NCBI GenBank assembly: GCA_041497995.1
Contig: JBGQHM010000439.1
Span: forward strand, 1 to 5,528
Source: DATKMS01 sp041497995
Lineage (GTDB): Bacteria > Desulfobacterota > Binatia > HRBIN30
DNA length: 5,528 nt
Direction of reading: 5' to 3'
Made by a program: the position numbers and the translations under genes. Below, one piece after another: positions 5,186 to 5,528 of the stretch (positions are counted from its first letter, which is position 1; each line of letters starts with the position of its first letter). The notes beneath the pieces are model-generated. The model was not told the origin of the DNA and did not search any database. It saw only the letters and a program-made list of their open reading frames with translations.

Positions 5186-5214
5186 GCCCTAGCCGCCACG
5201 CGGCGTGCGAGGGC
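5186..5214 (+). other. Structured spacer after the terminator
   Basis: GCCCT (5186-5190)/AGGGC (5210-5214) encloses GCCGC (5192-5196)/GCGGC (5200-5204) with a CAC loop, giving a small two-part stem-loop. It is followed by the palindrome GGCCGGCC (5212-5219). No function is evident; in such GC-rich DNA, part of this may be chance. Confidence 0.3.
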
Positions 5215-5266
5215 CGGCCGGCGCAGAGCTGTCAGACAAATGGATGAACACGAGAAGGAGAGCACG

Positions 5267-5528
5267 ATGCAGTACAACCGAATCGCACGAACCAGGTGGG
5301 CACGCACCGTCGTCACCGCGGCTGTCGCCGCGGTCATCGGCCTGGGCAACCTCATCCACCCAACCTCAACCGCCGCAGCGGACAAGTCGCTCGAGCTGCT
5401 CAATGTGTCGTACGACCCGACGCGCGAGTTGTGGCGCGCCCTGAACGAGGCCTTCATCCCCCAGTACGCCAAGGACGCCGGCGTGACCTTGAAGATCAAC
5501 CAGTCCCATGGCGGTTCCGGCGCGCAGG
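5267..5528 (+). CDS. Sulfate/thiosulfate ABC transporter substrate-binding protein, N-terminal part (3' end outside window)
   Basis: The frame is open to the right edge, giving 87 residues. Residues 1-38 are a Sec-type signal peptide: basic start (Arg6, Arg8, Arg10, Arg13), hydrophobic core TVVTAAVAAVIGLGNLI, and probable cleavage at TAAA|DK. The mature start carries LELLNVSYDPTREL (42-55) and KINQSHGGSGAQ (76-87), characteristic of the Sbp/CysP family of periplasmic proteins that deliver sulfate or thiosulfate to CysTWA for cysteine synthesis. Family recognition is firm; sulfate versus thiosulfate preference cannot be told. AAGGAG (5255-5260), six bases before the ATG, fixes this start; an in-frame ATG at 5240 would add nine charged residues and has no such site. 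The upstream Cys-codon ORF and terminator suggest control by cysteine supply. Permease and ATPase genes are expected just beyond the window. Confidence 0.9.
   Translation, partial: MQYNRIARTRWARTVVTAAVAAVIGLGNLIHPTSTAAADKSLELLNVSYDPTRELWRALNEAFIPQYAKDAGVTLKINQSHGGSGAQ

Overview
This GC-rich, tightly packed bacterial window carries seven protein-coding genes, two of them cut by the window edges, plus a probable short leader peptide. The lineage cannot be fixed from sequence alone. Lack of introns, Shine-Dalgarno sites in front of several genes, strong G/C third positions and a GGGCGAGG-type interspersed repeat suggest a high-GC environmental bacterium, perhaps in the deltaproteobacterial/Desulfobacterota-Binatota or Chloroflexota range. 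This is an inference held with low confidence.

Left part, + strand: the 3' part of a fused MetX-MetW gene (homoserine O-acyltransferase joined to the MetW methyltransferase-like domain), then an RlmD/TrmA-family RNA uracil-C5 methyltransferase, then a probable promoter, a small uncharacterised 82-84 aa protein and a single-domain cupin. The last two are 35 bases apart and look like an operon.

Middle: the cupin (+) and a Bcp-type peroxiredoxin (-) converge on a 256-base element built from four copies of GGGCGAGGYATTTCC in alternating orientation. The two outer arms are 19 bases long, and the same TAG inside each outer arm is the stop codon of the gene running into it. On the - strand the peroxiredoxin lies downstream of a DUF523-DUF1722 fusion protein (RudS/TudS-type thiouridine/thiouracil desulfidase family). 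An 89-base gap holding four heptamer repeats separates them.

Right part: the 333-base divergent intergenic region is the most interesting part of the window. It contains, in order on the + strand, a consensus TTGACA -35 box, a short ORF with the run Met-Cys-Leu-Cys-Cys-Cys-Met in which every Cys codon is TGT, a segment able to pair with the first arm of a terminator, a perfect 15-bp terminator hairpin with a T tract, and then a good ribosome-binding site and the start of a sulfate/thiosulfate ABC transporter substrate-binding protein. This has the layout of a cysteine-responsive transcription attenuator controlling sulfate uptake.

Sulfur is a common thread: methionine synthesis (MetX-MetW), sulfur removal from thiolated uracil or uridine (DUF523-DUF1722), thiol peroxide defence (Bcp) and sulfate import under a putative cysteine-sensing leader. 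Whether these genes are co-regulated cannot be seen from the window.
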